Assembly (NCBI GenBank): GCA_937880795.1
Contig: CALGRQ010000401.1
Coordinates: 1-9,909, forward strand
Source of the DNA: an uncultured Dyadobacter sp.
GTDB taxonomy: Bacteria; Bacteroidota; Bacteroidia; Cytophagales; Spirosomataceae
Direction: 5' to 3'
DNA: 9,909 nucleotides
Under the pieces are notes generated by a model. It had not been told where the DNA came from and searched no databases. It saw only the letters and a program-made list of their open reading frames with translations. Within the stretch, counting starts at the first letter, position 1. Each line of letters opens with the position of its first letter. The translations under genes and the position numbers were made by a program. Shown in pieces: positions 1-7,472 of this stretch.

Positions 1-943
1 TGAATCCATAGTTGGTCTGTTCATCACCGTTCACAAGGCCGGGTGGGAAAAGATTGAATGGAAGTATATTGCCATTGGGATTGGATGAATTAATGAAATA
101 ACCGAAGGAAAGCATAATCTCCTTGTTACGTTCATTGTTCAGGGCAAAAATATCCGGGAAATTAGGTTGAAGTTCAAGTCCGTATTTTGCCTCATTGGCG
201 GCACCAGCAACCTCCTTGAATTTATCAACAGCCTTTTGAAAATTTTGTGTTTGATTCAACGGCTTTCCCGCCATAGTCAGATACACCTTCCCAAGCATGG
301 CTTTGGCCGTGCCGGCAGTAACACGTCCCAATTCTGCGCCGCTTCTTGAATCGGGCAGGTTGGCTTCCGCAAATGTTATGTCTTCGATGATGGAATTATA
401 TACTTCAATATCTGTCTTCTTTTCGCCAAATATCAGATCGGAATCTTTCAACGAATTTATTTCTTCCAAAATAAGCGGTACGCCTCCAAATAGCCGGACC
501 AGATTAAAATAAGCATATGCTCGTAAAAACCTTGCTTCGGCTATGTATGGATCTGCTTCCTCTTCTTCTCCCGGAACAGCAAGTTTGGCATTGGTGATAA
601 CGGTGTTCGCTCTAAATATGATTTTATAAAATCGCGCCCATACCGATGAAAATGCACCGGAATTAGGTAAGTGTCCAAAGCGATAGTATGGCTCGGATCC
701 AACCCCTATACCACCCGTTGCGTAGCGATGGCCGGATTCCGTTAGTATAAACCGATTGCTGATGTCACTGTAATCCGGGGCCGTATAAGCATGATATACA
801 CCAATGGTAGCTTGGTTTAATCCGTCTTCATTCTGAAAAACCACCTCTTTACTTAGAGATGAAAATGGCTTTTCTTCCAGATTATCTTTACACGCACTAA
901 ATGCGAGCAGACTTAGAATGGGCAGTATGATGGAATATCTCAT
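1..943 (-). CDS. SusD/RagB family nutrient-binding outer-membrane lipoprotein (C-terminus off window)
   Basis: Surface lipoprotein expected to cap the SusC channel and capture a glycan or peptide ligand for import. I translated the minus strand from ATG 941-943: 314 codons remain open to the window edge. Residues 1-18 form a lipoprotein signal, with a hydrophobic stretch and lipobox-like FSAC at 15-18; the acylated Cys18 is followed by KDNLEE, an acidic run like Bacteroidota surface-export signals. Residues 133-158 carry the family hallmark, AEARFLRAYAYFNLVRLFGG then VPL, in a TPR-like helix; Trp102 and the helix around RANTVITNAK also fit the fold. Family members usually have about 480-550 residues, so roughly the last third is missing only because the window ends. 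The start lies 11 bases after the susC stop, so the two are almost certainly co-transcribed. No strong Shine-Dalgarno is seen, which is normal in this phylum. The ligand cannot be inferred. Confidence 0.93.
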   Translation of the reverse strand, partial: MRYSIILPILSLLAFSACKDNLEEKPFSSLSKEVVFQNEDGLNQATIGVYHAYTAPDYSDISNRFILTESGHRYATGGIGVGSEPYYRFGHLPNSGAFSSVWARFYKIIFRANTVITNAKLAVPGEEEEADPYIAEARFLRAYAYFNLVRLFGGVPLILEEINSLKDSDLIFGEKKTDIEVYNSIIEDITFAEANLPDSRSGAELGRVTAGTAKAMLGKVYLTMAGKPLNQTQNFQKAVDKFKEVAGAANEAKYGLELQPNFPDIFALNNERNKEIMLSFGYFINSSNPNGNILPFNLFPPGLVNGDEQTNYGF

Positions 944-954
944 GAGTGTCGGAA

Positions 955-3900
955 TTAAAAATTGCAGGAAAAACCAATGGTATAAGATCGCTGAGATGGA
1001 TAAGCTCCATAGTCAATTCCCTGTTGTAATAAGGACTGGGCATAGGAACTTACTTCGGGATCGTAACCCGTATACCGGGTGAGTGTCCAAAGGTTGGTTC
1101 CTGTCACAAATAGTTTCGGATTTTGGATAGGACCTAATCTCGGGAAGGTATAGGATAGCGAAAGCATTTTCAGGCGTACAAAACTACCATCTTCCACCAT
1201 CGTAGAGTTGATATCACCTGAGGCAATTCCTCGCTGAATGCCAGGGTATTTGGTATCGTTATGCGGATTGCTCTCCGTAAATCGTTTCTGGTACCATTCC
1301 TCGGATTGGTTAAAGCCTACCCCTCCGTAATCTACAACCCCATTGTTGATGTAGAAGCTTGTGAGGTTAAGCACGTCGTTACCAACAGATCCGGTAAAAA
1401 GTGCATTGATACCCAGGCTTTTCCAGGTCAGGTCGTGACTCCACCCGAACGTGAAGTCTGGTGTTGACTTACCCAGTATCACCCGATCCTTGTCGTCAAC
1501 CCGGTTGCTTCCATCAGTATCAGCGTATTTCCATGCACCATATACCGGCTTTCCAATGGTTCCTTCGGGTGCCGGACCTTCAAATGTGGGGAATGTAGGA
1601 TTTCCGTTGGCGTCGAAATCACTCGTTTGTGTAAGACCAGCCACACGATATCCGAAGAAACGACCCACTTCTTCACCAGGAATCAGTATTCCGGATACAC
1701 CCCCTAAAAGGTTACCGTTTATACTCACGTAGTCGGGTTGGGTGCGTTCGCCCAGGTCCACAAGTGTGGTCAGGTTTTTGGAAACATTGATTCTCGAGGA
1801 GAAGGTGACATTCTTACGCTGAACGATATTTCCCTGTATACTAACCTCAACGCCCCGATTTCGCATAGTCCCATAATTATCGATGATAGAATTCACACCT
1901 GATTGTGAGGGAAGTACCCTATATTGCAATAAATCGGACGTCACTTTGTTGTAGTAATCTACGCTTACAACCAACCTGTCTTTGGCGGTATTAAAATCAA
2001 AACCTGCGTTAAACTGCCTGGTACGCTCCCAGGTAAGGTTAGGGTTGGCCAATGTGGTTGGGTATATGCCGGTATTCAGTGTGCCGCCGCCCAATTCATA
2101 AAATGCACTGCTAAATTGTGATAAGGATGAATATGGACTAATGGCCTGGCTACCTGTTTCTCCGTACGATGCCCTTAGTTTTGTGTTGGAAATGAATTTA
2201 ACATTTTTCATGAAGTCTTCTGCATCCAGATTCCAGGCCAAGGCTACGGATGGAAATAGTCCGTATTTGTTGTTTTCAGCAAACGCCGATGCGCCGTCCA
2301 TCCTGAGGGATGTATTTAATACGTATCTACCTTTGTACGAATAATTGAGTCGACCAAAGGCAGATTGTAAAACCCGTTTTTCCTTAAATGACCCTATGGC
2401 TTGGGATTGAGCACTACCAATGTTGTCCACCCCGAAATATGGTATATCGAATCCGGAAGAATTAGTGTTGACGAATTCAACAATCTGGTTGTTATATTCT
2501 ACACCAGCAGTTACATTTAAGTAGTGGTCTTTTCTGAAAGTCTGTTCGTATTGCAGATAAGCGTTGAGGTTATAGCTATATGTGTTGGAAGTATTGTTAC
2601 TCCCCCGTCCCTTTGCCTGGTTGCCCTCCGCAGTGCTTGGAGGCAAAAATACCTTGCGTCTGGTTAAGTTTTGATTGCTCCCCATATTCACCACAAACTG
2701 TAAGCCAGGCGCCAGCTTGAAGAAATTCTCTAAATTAATAATCGAATAGTCGTTCTGCGTAACATCCGATTTTGCCATCAGCTCGTTGTATGGATTGGCG
2801 AAATAATAGCCCTGATAGCCCGGAATACCCAAACTGTTAAAACCCAGGTAGTCTTGTTCCAAGGTCGGCGCGGCTCGTAAACCATCCATCAAACCTCCTG
2901 CAAATGGCCATGCCCGGGAGGCTGTTACGGCGCGGTTTGACTTCTGCCTGGTAAAAGCAAGTTGGCCTTTAACCGTATACCAGTCATTGATTTCATTATT
3001 CAGGTTGACTCGAATAATCCCGCGATTATTATCGGAGTTGATAATTGTACCTTTGTCGTACAAGTAATTGGCTGATATATAGTATGACGACTTTGCGCTT
3101 CCACCGGATAGACTTAATGTCACATCCTGTCTCAAACTCGGCTGTGTGATGGCTGCAACCCAGTCGGTGTTGGTGAGCGTGCTATCGCGGTTCTCAAAAG
3201 GTTCTTTCCGATCGGTGAGACGAAAACTTTCATTGATAATATCTGCATACTGTCGGGAATTCATCATCTTAATGGGATTGGAAACAGAACCGAAGGATGT
3301 TTTATTAACCAATTCCACACGACCAGCACCTCTTTTACCGGCTTTGGTGGTTATCAATATAACTCCGTTTGCCCCTCTGGATCCATATATAGCCGTTGCG
3401 GATGCATCTTTCAGCACTTCCATACTTTCTATATCGTTGGGGTTGATGCCATACAATCCATTTTGCGTATAAGCCCCGGTAAAGTTGGCTCCTGCTTCGC
3501 GGTATGGCGGCATAGGAAATCCATCTATAACATAGAGTGGCTCGTTATTTCCACTTAAGGAATTGTTTCCGCGAATCCGTACCACGGCAGCTGCCCCAGG
3601 TTCGCCAGAAGTTTCCACCACCTGAACCCCGGTAGTCCTTCCTTGTAGTGCCTGATCCACCGTATTAACTACGGCAGACTTATATTCTGTACCGGTGACA
3701 CGGGTGGTAGAACTAGCCAGATCCCGTTTACTCTGCGTTCCATATCCAACTACCACCACTTCATTTAAAGCTTTGGCTTCGGGGAATAATTGCAAATTAT
3801 AGGTGGCTTGTCGGCGAACGGGTACTTCACGGGTCGTAAAACCTACGTATGTGATAACCAGGATTGATTTTTCAGCAGGTACTTTCATTTCAAAAGTACC

Positions 3901-4410
3901 GTCTGTGGCTGTAACCGCCTGTATTTTGGTATTTTTAACGAGTATGCCTACCCCAGGGAGCCCGGTTCCATTTTCATCGGAAATCAGTCCTTTGATCGTT
4001 CGGGCACCAGCGCCTAATTGAGGTATGGTATCGGAGATAATGGTAGTGGAGACCTGGGTAGAATCGTTGGTAAGCGTATCTGGTTTACTTATGTTTCCAG
4101 GTATCCGATTCATGGCTTCACGGTCAGAGAGGGTGTCACTCTTCGCCTTTGCCGGTTTTGAAGCCGCATTTTGTTGCGTAGGCTTGTTTTGCGTTGTATC
4201 TGTCTTTGGAGCGGCTTTTGGAATCGTATCCGGCTTGCTGACAGCCGCAGGTAGAGCATTTGTTTTTGGTTTTGTAGAACTATCTGGTGGCACCTGTTGT
4301 GCCGTTGCTTCGCAGAATAATGCTGAGCCGATAAAAATGTGGGTACTCAGTAATAAACTTCGATACCAGAGTATCTTTTGCCGGGGACTACTTCGTTGAG
4401 TTTTCTTCAT
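955..4410 (-). CDS. SusC/RagA family TonB-linked outer-membrane transporter
   Basis: TonB-dependent beta-barrel that pairs with SusD to import oligomers across the outer membrane. The protein has 1151 residues. A signal peptide covers about 1-37 (hydrophobic LLLSTHIFIGSALF, likely cleavage after ATA). Residues 38-135 are a low-complexity stretch rich in Lys, Pro, Thr, Asp and Ala. A carboxypeptidase-regulatory-like (CarboxypepD_reg) domain spans about 138-208 (TIKGLISDENGTGLPGVGI, then VTYVGF-like strands). The plug begins with EVVVVGYGTQ at 217-226 and contains the SusC signature PLYVIDGFP (291-299) and EVLKDASATAIYGSRGANGV (331-350). The rest is barrel, ending in Phe. It is longer than the usual 1000-1050 residues because of the N-terminal stretch. 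No STN domain is present, so a FecR/ECF-sigma relay is not suggested. It is first gene of the susC-susD operon. The start at 4408-4410 immediately precedes the signal peptide. No clear TAnnTTTG promoter was found upstream on this strand. Confidence 0.96.
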   Translation of the reverse strand: MKKTQRSSPRQKILWYRSLLLSTHIFIGSALFCEATAQQVPPDSSTKPKTNALPAAVSKPDTIPKAAPKTDTTQNKPTQQNAASKPAKAKSDTLSDREAMNRIPGNISKPDTLTNDSTQVSTTIISDTIPQLGAGARTIKGLISDENGTGLPGVGILVKNTKIQAVTATDGTFEMKVPAEKSILVITYVGFTTREVPVRRQATYNLQLFPEAKALNEVVVVGYGTQSKRDLASSTTRVTGTEYKSAVVNTVDQALQGRTTGVQVVETSGEPGAAAVVRIRGNNSLSGNNEPLYVIDGFPMPPYREAGANFTGAYTQNGLYGINPNDIESMEVLKDASATAIYGSRGANGVILITTKAGKRGAGRVELVNKTSFGSVSNPIKMMNSRQYADIINESFRLTDRKEPFENRDSTLTNTDWVAAITQPSLRQDVTLSLSGGSAKSSYYISANYLYDKGTIINSDNNRGIIRVNLNNEINDWYTVKGQLAFTRQKSNRAVTASRAWPFAGGLMDGLRAAPTLEQDYLGFNSLGIPGYQGYYFANPYNELMAKSDVTQNDYSIINLENFFKLAPGLQFVVNMGSNQNLTRRKVFLPPSTAEGNQAKGRGSNNTSNTYSYNLNAYLQYEQTFRKDHYLNVTAGVEYNNQIVEFVNTNSSGFDIPYFGVDNIGSAQSQAIGSFKEKRVLQSAFGRLNYSYKGRYVLNTSLRMDGASAFAENNKYGLFPSVALAWNLDAEDFMKNVKFISNTKLRASYGETGSQAISPYSSLSQFSSAFYELGGGTLNTGIYPTTLANPNLTWERTRQFNAGFDFNTAKDRLVVSVDYYNKVTSDLLQYRVLPSQSGVNSIIDNYGTMRNRGVEVSIQGNIVQRKNVTFSSRINVSKNLTTLVDLGERTQPDYVSINGNLLGGVSGILIPGEEVGRFFGYRVAGLTQTSDFDANGNPTFPTFEGPAPEGTIGKPVYGAWKYADTDGSNRVDDKDRVILGKSTPDFTFGWSHDLTWKSLGINALFTGSVGNDVLNLTSFYINNGVVDYGGVGFNQSEEWYQKRFTESNPHNDTKYPGIQRGIASGDINSTMVEDGSFVRLKMLSLSYTFPRLGPIQNPKLFVTGTNLWTLTRYTGYDPEVSSYAQSLLQQGIDYGAYPSQRSYTIGFSCNF

Positions 4411-4721
4411 AAGAACTTATGGCTAAGTGAAATAAAAGGTGTGTGTGATCCTACGACCATGAGCTTCTGGTTTAAAAATACCATACCCTTGAATACATTC
4501 ACGTCAATAAAGTGGTGCGCTTACACGGTTATTTATCCACATTTGTAGGGTTGTATTAGAAATATTTTAATGACAGATGATATTTTATTTTTAGAAATTG
4601 TAAGAAAGAGAAGTGTTTATTTTTGGAAAAAAGGCGCTACCAATTACATTTGTCGAAATGCTCCTATATGAGGGCTTATCCATTCGTATTTAGAGATTCA
4701 ACAAGGAAAATATATTACACC
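4411..4721. other. Divergent intergenic region between susC and the small plus-strand gene
   Basis: A 311-base region without a supported gene. It holds a good plus-strand promoter (4598-4625). On the minus strand, the best susC promoter candidate is only TATTTTTA (complement of 4473-4480), one base off TAnnTTTG, with a TTG about 24 bases upstream, which is slightly too far. A perfect DnaA-box-like 9-mer, TTATCCACA, lies at 4533-4541. The plus-strand frame of the downstream gene stays open back to a TTG at 4623, but that codon overlaps the promoter. No riboswitch, tRNA or strong hairpin was recognised. Confidence 0.6.
4598..4625 (+). promoter_or_regulatory. Predicted Bacteroidota-type promoter (TTG - 17 bp - TAnnTTTG)
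   Basis: TTG at 4598-4600 is followed by a 17-base spacer and TATTTTTG at 4618-4625, an exact match to the -7 consensus TAnnTTTG of Bacteroides/Flavobacterium housekeeping promoters; the spacing lies in the range described for Flavobacterium. Transcription would start near 4632, about 90 bases before ATG 4722. This argues against the TTG at 4623 being the start codon of the downstream gene. Confidence 0.6.
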
Positions 4722-5117
4722 ATGAGCCAGGAACAACTGCTAACAGCCGACTACATTGATTCTCAAATAGGAAATGTGATCGAATACTACATTAAATGGG
4801 AATTTGAGGAGGATCCGTTTTATGGAAAGGCACGGATTAAGGGATTAGCAGACGATGATTTTGGTAAGCTTAAAATTATTTGCGATGTGATTTCGGGCAG
4901 TGATCTGGAATTGGCCTATGAAGTGGAAGAAGTTTTTCATCATTCGGATAACCGTCCTTTGTTTGCAGGCCCACTTCCGGATATATATTCGGCCAACTGG
5001 ATCTCGACAGATGGTAAGAAGAAGAAACAGATATTTATTTCTCCGCCCAATGAAAATGCCAAGGATTATGCAATTTCTCAAACCAATAGTAAGGTTGTTG
5101 TGAAAAGAATCCTTTAA
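4722..5117 (+). CDS. Small conserved-looking protein of unknown function (131 aa)
   Basis: I do not recognise this family. The open frame continues upstream to a TTG at 4623 and an ATG at 4668, but I chose ATG 4722: the predicted promoter -7 element overlaps 4623, a purine-rich AAGGAAAA lies at about 4703-4710, and the protein from here reads as a compact soluble domain. It starts MSQEQLLTADYIDSQIG, is acidic in the first half (WEFEEDPFYGKARIKGLADD), and has alternating hydrophobic strands and a Lys cluster (DGKKKKQIF) near the end. There is no signal peptide, membrane segment, metal-binding motif or Cys pair, so it is probably cytoplasmic. It is a single-gene unit, with its own promoter upstream and a strong terminator 29 bases after the stop. 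It is divergent from susC and convergent with the protease gene, so neighbours do not reveal a role. Moderate confidence that it is a real gene; no function assigned. Confidence 0.68.
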   Translation: MSQEQLLTADYIDSQIGNVIEYYIKWEFEEDPFYGKARIKGLADDDFGKLKIICDVISGSDLELAYEVEEVFHHSDNRPLFAGPLPDIYSANWISTDGKKKKQIFISPPNENAKDYAISQTNSKVVVKRIL

Positions 5118-5145
5118 TAGTCGGATATAGTATTGTCGGTAAAGT

Positions 5146-5183
5146 AAAACGGGGAACGTTCTGGATAGAACGTTCCCCGTTTT
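5146..5183. terminator. Bidirectional Rho-independent terminator
   Basis: A perfect 17-bp inverted repeat: AAAACGGGGAACGTTCT (5146-5162), loop GGAT (5163-5166), then AGAACGTTCCCCGTTTT (5167-5183), with one more T at 5184. The GC-rich core, short loop and A/T tracts on both sides form a terminator readable from either strand. It lies between the stop of the plus-strand small gene (5117) and the stop of the minus-strand protease fragment (5204), as expected for convergent units. Confidence 0.93.
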
Positions 5184-5188
5184 TGTGG

Positions 5189-5222
5189 CTTCGTTAAAGT
5201 AGCCTATTTTACTTTAACGAAG
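5189..5222. repeat. 13-bp inverted repeat overlapping the protease stop codon
   Basis: CTTCGTTAAAGTA (5189-5201) and TACTTTAACGAAG (5210-5222) are exact reverse complements with an 8-base loop. The right arm is coding sequence on the minus strand (the final Phe-Val-Lys-Val codons), and the stop codon (5204-5206) falls in the loop. It is AT-rich and lacks an adjacent T tract, so it is a weaker terminator than the hairpin beside it; it could act in 3'-end processing or mRNA stability. A third, near-identical arm lies at 5136-5149. Confidence 0.7.
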
Positions 5223-6130
5223 CGTTTCCTTAACTCTTTATTTTTAAATACGGCCTTGACCACATACATGCCGGCTGGGCAATATTTTAGATCGAAGTCG
5301 TATATATTACCTGGCACAGCTCCGCTGCTAAAAGTACGCTCTTCTACCAGTTTACCTGCGATGTTATATATGTAAATGCCTGTCAGATCTGCCGGATGCG
5401 GATAGAATTGTACGGAAATGGCTCCATCGGTTGGGTTGGGTGAAACGAGAAAGCCAGCCTCTTTCAGGTTAGGATTTACCGTCACAGTTCTAATAGTAAT
5501 ATCATCTAAAAACACATTATTGCTATTGCCCGTTGTGTTTTGGAAAGCTACAAGTACTTCACCTTGATTGATGAATTCACCAATGTTGATTTCTTCTCTT
5601 CTCCACTCACTATTCGCTGGTGTGAAGGCGTTGCGAACACTACCCGATCTGGTCACTAAATCCGCACCCCATTTCTTGTATACACTGGTATAGGTTTTGC
5701 CGCAATCTGTACTAATCAGAACCTGTAACGTGTCCACTACATTATTTTGAGAGGAAGGATTCGTAGAGGTCGCCGCAGCTACATGAAACGATACGAATGC
5801 AGAGTCGGAATTGGCGATAGTAACAGTGGGGCTTCGCAGATAATCCTTTTGGCCTAATTGCAAATAGGTAAAATTACTGATACTTACGGATGCATTGCCC
5901 GTTTTTGCCGCACCAGTAGTTTTTTGCCAGGTTGCACCACCATCTGTGTTAACGATATCCCATCCCTTTGGTAAAAAAGAGCCCTCAAAGCTTTCATGAA
6001 CCGGCGCAGCCACGGGTCTGTAATACATCAAATTCATCGAAACGGCGTCGTTGCTGATATCTTCGTCCTTTACACCGTTTGGATCGGAGCTTGTTATTAT
6101 TAACTCTTCCGTACCTTCCTGAGCGATCAT
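5204..6130 (-). CDS. Adhesin-like jelly-roll plus T9SS type A sorting domain, C-terminal segment of the M43 protease
   Basis: The 308 residues from ATG 6128-6130 have no signal peptide, so as a separate protein it could not be exported; this supports its being the detached tail of the upstream protease. Residues 1-30 are the second half of an Ig/CARDB-like module (SSDPNGVKDEDISND). Residues about 45-215 resemble a cleaved-adhesin/MAM-like jelly roll: ESFEGSFLPKGWDIVNTDG, ATWQK, DYLRSPTV, and LDDITIRT at the end. Residues about 226-308 are a type A T9SS C-terminal domain: FLVSPNPTDG (227-236), IYNIAGKLV (254-262), PAGMYVVKA (285-293), ending in KRFVKVK. The domain would direct a full-length protein across the outer membrane and be cleaved on attachment to A-LPS. 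The frame is open to 6148, adding IVTLPK, but is blocked above by TAA at 6149-6151. Confidence 0.85.
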   Translation of the reverse strand: MIAQEGTEELIITSSDPNGVKDEDISNDAVSMNLMYYRPVAAPVHESFEGSFLPKGWDIVNTDGGATWQKTTGAAKTGNASVSISNFTYLQLGQKDYLRSPTVTIANSDSAFVSFHVAAATSTNPSSQNNVVDTLQVLISTDCGKTYTSVYKKWGADLVTRSGSVRNAFTPANSEWRREEINIGEFINQGEVLVAFQNTTGNSNNVFLDDITIRTVTVNPNLKEAGFLVSPNPTDGAISVQFYPHPADLTGIYIYNIAGKLVEERTFSSGAVPGNIYDFDLKYCPAGMYVVKAVFKNKELRKRFVKVK

Positions 6131-6167
6131 TTTAGGAAGTGTTACAATTTACCTTAACAAAGCAGAT

Positions 6168-7343
6168 TTAGAAGGCACTGTCCAAACGAGCAGTTATTGT
6201 TAAATTAGTTAACGTTTCCTTCCCACGGTTTTCCAGCACAACTTGAGGCGTAAACTCTGGTTCGCATATACGTTGTGACGGATTGTTGATCGCTTTTAAA
6301 CCCACATCATTCTTGTATACGTTAACAGGTAAACAAGCGTCTGAGGTCGTTAATGACATGCGCAATGAAGTAAGAGATGCCTCCATACGGGCAACCTGTT
6401 GCTGGGTAAACATCAGTAAGGAGGCGTCTGGTGTATAGTCCATAAAGTTTTGATACATAATACCTGGGGCAGTGGGACTGCAATTATCTATAACTACACC
6501 TGTACGGATCGTGTTGGTAGAATTTCCCTGGTTAGGGGTGTCATCAATGTAGTCGGTACCTGTGCACGCACCAAAGTCATCACCCCAAATGTGGTATAGG
6601 TTAAAAAAGTGCCCCAACTCATGTGTTAAAGTTTTTCCATGATTGAAATTGGTACTACTTCCACCCGGAATGCTATTAAAATCGACAACCACCCCCTGCT
6701 CACTTTTTTGCCCTATATTGGGGAAGGTAGCATAACCAAGCACATCTCCGCTTATATCACATATCCAAATGTTTAGGTAACGGTCAGTATCCCAGGCATC
6801 TGCGCCTCCTGTGTTGGCGTGCTTTAATATATCTGTGGCAGCCCCTTCACGAAATGGAAACGATGTCTGAGAAGTGGTATACCGTACAATTCCGGTGGTG
6901 GGTTTGTTGTCCGGTGTCCGTTGCGCTAAACAAAACTGGATGCCAGACTGACCAAATACATTTTTAAATGCATCAATGATTCTAGTGTCCTGCTTGTTGA
7001 GCCCGGCATAATCGCGATTGATGGTATCCAATTGGGCCATTACCTGTGCATCCGAAACACGATTAGGCTGTTGCAAAACGATATGGAACACCACAGGGAT
7101 GGTAACCGTTCCGGTAGCTCGCAGTGTATTTCCGGAAGTTTTACGTTGGTTAATAATCCGCTGTAATTGAATATCCTGTCCTTCGAATCTGATCTTTAAG
7201 GAAGGGTCTATATTCATCTGATTTGATAGTACACTCATGGTACCGCAGCGACTTTGTGCTGCGACATGGATGGCAACCAGCGACATGTAAAAGACAAACA
7301 AGAAGGATAAAAAATTGGGGAGGCGCAATGTTTTTAAATTCAT
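6168..7343 (-). CDS. M43 (cytophagalysin/PAPP-A-like) zinc metalloprotease, N-terminal catalytic segment
   Basis: Secreted zinc endopeptidase segment. The frame is open to 7412, but I prefer ATG 7341-7343, because a signal peptide starts directly there (MNLKTLRLPNFLSFLFVFYM..., cleavage after about residue 29) and the 23 upstream residues look non-coding; this gives 391 residues. Cys33 in RCGT resembles the propeptide start of this family, where a Cys may mask the zinc. Catalytic features are VVFHIV near 85-89, YLNIWICDI (189-197), the zinc site HELGHFFNLYH (241-251: His241, Glu242, His245, His251) and the Met-turn NFMDY (299-303). Asn in place of the classic Gly in HExxHxxGxxH is, from memory, common in Bacteroidota M43 proteins. 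The segment continues into an Ig/CARDB-like strand region and stops abruptly at 6168. All catalytic residues are intact, so a truncated product could fold, but it would lack its own T9SS tail. Confidence 0.88.
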   Translation of the reverse strand: MNLKTLRLPNFLSFLFVFYMSLVAIHVAAQSRCGTMSVLSNQMNIDPSLKIRFEGQDIQLQRIINQRKTSGNTLRATGTVTIPVVFHIVLQQPNRVSDAQVMAQLDTINRDYAGLNKQDTRIIDAFKNVFGQSGIQFCLAQRTPDNKPTTGIVRYTTSQTSFPFREGAATDILKHANTGGADAWDTDRYLNIWICDISGDVLGYATFPNIGQKSEQGVVVDFNSIPGGSSTNFNHGKTLTHELGHFFNLYHIWGDDFGACTGTDYIDDTPNQGNSTNTIRTGVVIDNCSPTAPGIMYQNFMDYTPDASLLMFTQQQVARMEASLTSLRMSLTTSDACLPVNVYKNDVGLKAINNPSQRICEPEFTPQVVLENRGKETLTNLTITARLDSAF

Positions 7344-7464
7344 TAATTCTAACGGTGTTCGGTTTTTTATCGGCCTAAATTCGACAGCGCCTGTCCTATG
7401 GGAATTACGCATATACGAAATACGCAGCGGTCGGGTATTTTGACGCAGCCACAGGACTACATAT

Positions 7465-7472
7465 CAAATTTA
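7465..7472 (-). promoter_or_regulatory. Possible -7 element for the protease gene
   Basis: The complement of 7465-7472 reads TAAATTTG, a full match to TAnnTTTG. It lies about 120 bases upstream of ATG 7343. No TTG was seen at the required 17-23 base distance upstream, so the call rests on one element in AT-rich DNA and is weak. Confidence 0.3.

Larger units (their letters stand above)
5204..7343 (-). pseudogene. Disrupted secreted M43 metalloprotease gene with T9SS sorting domain (whole locus)
   Basis: Two minus-strand open segments together make one standard Bacteroidota protein: signal peptide, M43 catalytic domain, a Cys/Pro-rich extracellular Ig/CARDB-like module, an adhesin-like jelly roll and a T9SS tail. 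The Ig-like module is cut in the middle: the first segment ends ...TITARLDSAF at a TAA (6168-6170), and the second resumes in another frame with IVTLPKM then IITSSDPNGVKDEDISND, the usual end of such a module. The intervening stretch carries stops in all three frames (6168-6170, 6154-6156, 6149-6151), so a single one-base indel cannot rejoin the segments; at least two changes or a short replacement are needed. Alternatives are clustered assembly errors or a truncated but still expressed catalytic fragment that lacks its T9SS export tail. Confidence 0.72.

Noticed and set aside
167..512. Two overlapping plus-strand open frames near the window start.
   Set aside because: They lie opposite the clear SusD coding frame, which carries the lipobox and family hallmark.
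4025..4399. A 124-codon plus-strand open frame opposite the 5' end of susC.
   Set aside because: It is antisense to the Lys/Pro/Thr-rich region, whose composition suppresses stops on the opposite strand; the Val/Cys/Phe-rich product looks non-biological.
1..4410. A polysaccharide utilisation locus with CAZymes or an ECF-sigma/anti-sigma pair.
   Set aside because: Only susC and part of susD are visible; susC has no STN domain, and no hydrolase, sigma factor or FecR gene lies in the window.
4533..4541. A perfect DnaA-box 9-mer TTATCCACA upstream of susC.
   Set aside because: A single box without neighbouring boxes, an AT-rich unwinding element or dnaA/dnaN genes is not evidence of an origin; chance or minor DnaA binding is enough.
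4623..4721. A longer N-terminus for the small plus-strand gene, from TTG 4623 or ATG 4668.
   Set aside because: The TTG overlaps the predicted -7 element, and the extra residues look like untranslated leader; ATG 4668 remains possible but has no supporting ribosome-binding site.
7344..7412. A 23-residue N-terminal extension of the protease from the upstream in-frame start.
   Set aside because: It would place a charged, non-signal sequence before an evident signal peptide starting at ATG 7341-7343.
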